NCBI GenBank assembly: GCA_026874595.1
Contig: CM049316.1
Location: forward strand, 22,593,839-22,657,838
DNA from: Sipunculus nudus
Lineage: Eukaryota; Annelida; Sipuncula; Golfingiida; Sipunculidae
Direction: 5' to 3'
Length of the DNA stretch: 64,000 bases
The notes beneath the pieces were generated by a model, which searched no databases, was not told where the DNA came from, and saw nothing but the letters and a program-made list of their open reading frames with translations. The position numbers and the translations under genes were made by a program. Position 1 is the stretch's first letter. Each line of letters starts with the position of its first letter. Below, piece after piece: positions 62,301 to 64,000 of the stretch.

Positions 62301-63687
62301 GAAAAAGAGCCGTCCGGCTGGTAAGTAACGAAGGCAGACCGTGGAACCGGAGGCGAGGCCGGCAGCCCCGAATGGAGGCAGTAGGGACCGACGCACTTAC
62401 CTGCACACCAGGAAGGTCCGGGCGATCCAGCTGGACGGGCCCAGCCGGCCCTTGGGATAATGAAGGAATCCGGCGAGCGCCGGTGACGAGAACGGCCGGG
62501 GAGAAAGTACCGGGGCGCCGGCGAGGGCGCCGGGCGGACAGAATCGGGTCTAGACGAATCGGGGAAAGAATTCCGTTTCCTTGAATGAGAATTCAACGAT
62601 TTAACTGTCTAAACCACTGGAGAGGTGACAGGACCGGCGGGAACGGACGGTGAACGCAGCACGGCCGTGGTGCGGTCAACCAGGGTAGGCCCCCCCCCCC
62701 CCAACCCCCTCGGAGACAACCAGGGGGCCAGACAATGGAATACAGGAGGGGACCCCCAAGCACCGGGGAATGAGCCCAATCCTGGAAGGGCCCACTGGTC
62801 AGACGTCCAAGTCTGGCAGTGAAAACAAGGATCAGCCGGAACACGGCAGGAGTCATTGTTGGAGCGGCAACGAAAACAAGGGGGGTGGGAGTCCCAACCG
62901 GGATTAAAGAACCACAAGAGCCACAATAAGTGGGGTTCTCCATGGCGGGCAAGGGAAAAAAAAAAAGACAACTTACAGTTCAGTTGGCAAACTCATTAGT
63001 ACAAACCCAACAGTGGACGAATCTCGCAGAGCGGGATCACACGTCCATCATGGCGAACGCCAGAAGAAAATGTGATTATGGGTAACTGAAGTGTGACCTA
63101 GATACACAGGAACGAGGCGGGAAGGGCGATAATAGGCCCAATAAGGGAAAATTTTCGGTTGGCTTACTCTGGCGTATAAACTTTAACAGAGAAAATTCTC
63201 ATTAATACAGAAACAGCTCACAATTATGTTTACGTAATAAAACATTATATTAAAAAAAGCAGGTTTTTATACACTTTTGCGTAAACAAACTGTGAAAAAC
63301 CTATGCATGTTCTGACATGAACAAATCCAGCTGAACAGCAGTAACTATTCATTATCAGTTAATTATTGGGTATCTATATTTATCATACCAATGGACAATA
63401 GGCTTGACAGTCTGATGTATAATAAGTTTGCTACTTGGTCATGATTTCTGTGACAGGAGCAACTGGCTTGTGCACTGCTAGACCACATTAAAGGAATTAT
63501 AGCTGAAGTCTACATTGTTTGCATATTTTAAGGAATGGTTGAAGCTGAATGGGCCATAACTGAGCAGGGTATAAATCTACAGTGCTACTCACATTAGGTA
63601 TTTTCATCATTTCACACATGAACATGACTCTGAGCTGTTCCACTTCCTTCTTTGCCTCACACCTCATAATTTCAACCCTTGAAGCAA
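53132..63687 (-). CDS. CDCA8: Borealin, chromosomal passenger complex subunit (5' end off window)
   Basis: Eight - strand exons join in phase: 63687-63593, 59483-59450, 58827-58731, 58109-58073, 57409-57336, 55362-55246, 54044-53909 and 53266-53132. They give 240 residues to the TAG; vertebrate borealin is about 280, so roughly the first 40 residues lie beyond 64000. The first exon (KKEVEQLRVMFMCEMMKIPN) and second (DIKKKKYKDYL) match the N-terminal helix that bundles with survivin and INCENP. A basic, proline-rich linker follows, with VKKAPKP, TRRGRAA and the conserved TPKFDPR. SLAGSPLAER and the last exon (DLQSMLTRQQLGNLD ... NLQKLGENLSNLAQL) match the C-terminal dimerisation domain. Exons of 34 and 37 nt are small. 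Borealin helps target Aurora B to centromeres in mitosis (family knowledge). The largest intron holds a DIRS-like element in the same orientation. Confidence 0.88.
53712..53890 (+). mobile_element. MITE with CAGTGGAACC termini, copy 2
   Basis: CAGTGGAACCCCACAATTAT to GGTTCCACTC, a close relative of 1539-1725. It lies in a borealin intron, and its right end is only about 20 bp from the 5' splice site at 53908. Confidence 0.75.
54230..54800. mobile_element. Nested repeats in borealin intron
   Basis: An inner part (about 54440-54710; CAGGCACTGTTTTTAGAAAT, TTTTCTTGAAAGATATGTGG) is a diverged relative of the 14607-14951 MITE. It interrupts a repeat made of CAAGTCCAAGTC/GACTTGGA blocks seen at 54245-54330 and 54700-54770. 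Short frames here are not exons. Confidence 0.5.
55480..55656. mobile_element. MITE with AGTAAAACCTCA termini
   Basis: AGTAAAACCTCATAATTTTG at left and GAGGTTTTATTGT at right form inverted ends. Interior GACCAC and GTGGTC blocks resemble the CAGTGGAACC family. Lies in a borealin intron. Confidence 0.6.
55657..57335. other. Borealin intron, no recognised feature
   Basis: A stretch at about 56200-56880 is less AT-rich and has overlapping + frames, but none carries a recognisable motif, so no gene is called. Confidence 0.4.
59226..59312. repeat. Long (TA)n microsatellite
   Basis: About 87 bp of TA in the borealin intron between exons 58827 and 59450. Confidence 0.95.
59604..59826. mobile_element. 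MITE with AAGGYCCGGYC termini, copy 2
   Basis: Starts AAGGCCCGGTCACAACGAAC and shares the central AGAGTTGAACTTTTCTCAGC with 9016-9178; ends near GTAAATGGGCCATT. Lies next to the DIRS-like element in the same intron. Confidence 0.65.
59949..60059 (-). repeat. DIRS right inverted terminal repeat with extension
   Basis: 59980-60059 is the inverse of 63160-63243: about 52 bases are near-identical, starting TGGCTTACTCTGGCGTATAA on the - strand, then it diverges. 59949-59980 (AAACCCCCCCATTCCCTCCC...) is an end extension with no counterpart in the left repeat, as in DIRS-1. Confidence 0.85.
60058..60132 (-). repeat. DIRS internal complementary region
   Basis: 60058-60089 is the exact complement of the right extension (59949-59980). 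60085-60132 repeats the left terminus (63243 down to about 63196) with one mismatch in 48. This is the circular-junction template found in DIRS elements. The right ITR lies immediately beside it. Confidence 0.85.
60163..61063 (-). pseudogene. DIRS tyrosine recombinase, frameshifted
   Basis: A long - strand frame (to 60332) carries the first catalytic arginine in LALASAGRCSELHAL (near 60844) and the HxxR box KAHDIR (near 60440-60450). Beyond this the reading frame is broken. The segment with the expected catalytic tyrosine (WKSPSTFTRFYL) is in a different frame around 60330-60385, and C-terminal residues are in a third (to 60163). Residue order R...HxxR...Y is that of DIRS-type YRs. The N-terminal side begins abruptly at about 61050, next to a Pol remnant. 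Confidence 0.75.
61040..61142 (-). pseudogene. Remnant of the start of DIRS Pol
   Basis: The - strand reads PVGAQLSDRFPAWAGFTSQR followed by ILSSLQFGF. This resembles the beginning of DIRS reverse-transcriptase ORFs (G-x-L ... W ... T-S-x-x-x-L-x-x-L-x-x-G). The sequence then passes straight to the recombinase region, so the internal deletion point is near 61040-61075. Confidence 0.55.
61156..62943 (-). pseudogene. DIRS Gag-like ORF, frame-broken
   Basis: Starts at an ATG at 62943 (GCCATGG context) with MENPTYCGSCGSLIPVG. A second cysteine cluster (CFRCRSNNDSC ... CFHC), in a shifted frame near 62800-62890, fits the zinc-ribbon-like heads of DIRS Gag proteins. A long Pro/Ser/Arg-rich middle follows. 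The region near 61640-61700 has LSDLEGLGRQAAGMV. The last frame ends in a basic FRGRSSKRGSTKK before a stop at about 61156. Frameshifts, partly at C-runs near 62695, split it. Confidence 0.6.
63160..63243 (-). repeat. DIRS left inverted terminal repeat
   Basis: On the - strand it opens GTTTTATTACGTAAACATAA and ends at the block TAAGCCA shared with the right repeat. It is the 5' end of the element. Confidence 0.85.
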
Positions 63688-64000
63688 CTTAAACAAATAA
63701 AACATTCAATGTCAAGACTGTGAATAATTTTACAAGTTGGCATGACGTGCAATAAAAATTTCTAGAAATAACAGGTTGTATTCTTGCCAAGATAAATATT
63801 TATTCCTTTTTACTGATAGTGATGCACTTACTGCTTTACAAATATACAAGTGAAATAAAATGATGAATTCATTAAAAATTGTCAGAGTAAAGTAAAATCT
63901 GTAACTTATTTAAATATCATCCGCTAAGGATTCCCAACACAAGGCCAATCTTCATCAGACAAAAAAGGTCACTTATTTGAAATTGGAAAAAAAGTAGTTA

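Larger units (their letters stand above)
59949..63243 (-). mobile_element. DIRS-like tyrosine-recombinase retrotransposon, RT deleted
   Basis: A 3.3-kb element on the - strand inside the largest borealin intron. It has DIRS architecture: inverted terminal repeats (63160-63243 and 59980-60059), a right-end extension (59949-59980), and an internal complementary region (60058-60132) whose two halves complement the outermost left and right ends. From 5' to 3' it encodes a Gag-like protein with cysteine clusters, a trace of the start of Pol, and a tyrosine recombinase. The reverse transcriptase/RNase H part is missing and frames are broken, so it is a non-autonomous copy. The element is GC-richer than its surroundings. 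Its ends share GTTT, consistent with insertion by recombination rather than target duplication. Confidence 0.85.

Noticed and set aside
60900-62950. GC-rich block that might be a CpG-island promoter or contaminant DNA
   Set aside because: It lies inside ITR-bounded DIRS architecture and reads as a Gag-like protein on the - strand; GC content is that of the element.

Overview
This is an AT-rich, intron-rich, repeat-laden animal nuclear genome window. Only three host genes can be supported: a secreted/GPI-type CAP protein on the + strand, a complete TMPPE-type metallophosphoesterase on the - strand, and the 3' part of a borealin (CDCA8) gene on the - strand. The density of short DNA-transposon remnants, the tRNA-derived SINE, the DIRS retrotransposon and hairpin-ended tandem-repeat elements with TGTCTG/TGTCCG tracts all suggest a bivalve or other lophotrochozoan mollusc. 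The species cannot be named from the sequence.

Layout. 1-14.3 kb is gene-poor and carries a dispersed duplication (1-1200 versus 7240-7900), a decayed LINE on the - strand, many MITEs and (TA)n arrays. 14.3-24.15 kb is the CAP gene: seven exons seen, with the 5' end not found and introns full of MITEs, a large fold-back and a SAM-like ORF. 24.2-36.3 kb is intergenic: MITEs, then a 3.5-kb element with about ten ~335-bp tandem units (27.74-31.27 kb), then largely featureless AT-rich DNA. 35.87-36.44 kb is a minisatellite overlapping the last coding exon of TMPPE. TMPPE runs from 42,074 down to 36,377 in five exons with every intron in phase, giving 458 residues. 42.7-50 kb is repeats again: a TIR element with a 6-bp target duplication and another hairpin-ended tandem-repeat element. 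53.13-63.69 kb is borealin, eight exons seen, with the N-terminal exon(s) off the right edge. Its largest intron holds a DIRS-like element (59,949-63,243) with inverted terminal repeats and an intact internal complementary region but no reverse transcriptase.

The genes do not form a pathway. TMPPE is a predicted membrane phosphoesterase, borealin a chromosomal passenger complex subunit, and the CAP protein a predicted secreted or surface glycoprotein. The most notable non-genic signal is a shared design in three otherwise dissimilar repeat families (A: 20.1-21.1, 27.7-31.3, 49.6-50.0 kb; B: 11.8-12.7, 19.2-20.0 kb; C: 45.2-46.8 kb). Each has a terminal hairpin, then a TGTCYG tract, then ~290-340-bp tandem units, then a short inverted copy of the hairpin arm at the other end (weakest in B). 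This resembles non-autonomous Helentron/HINE elements. All calls come from reading the sequence; no database search was run.
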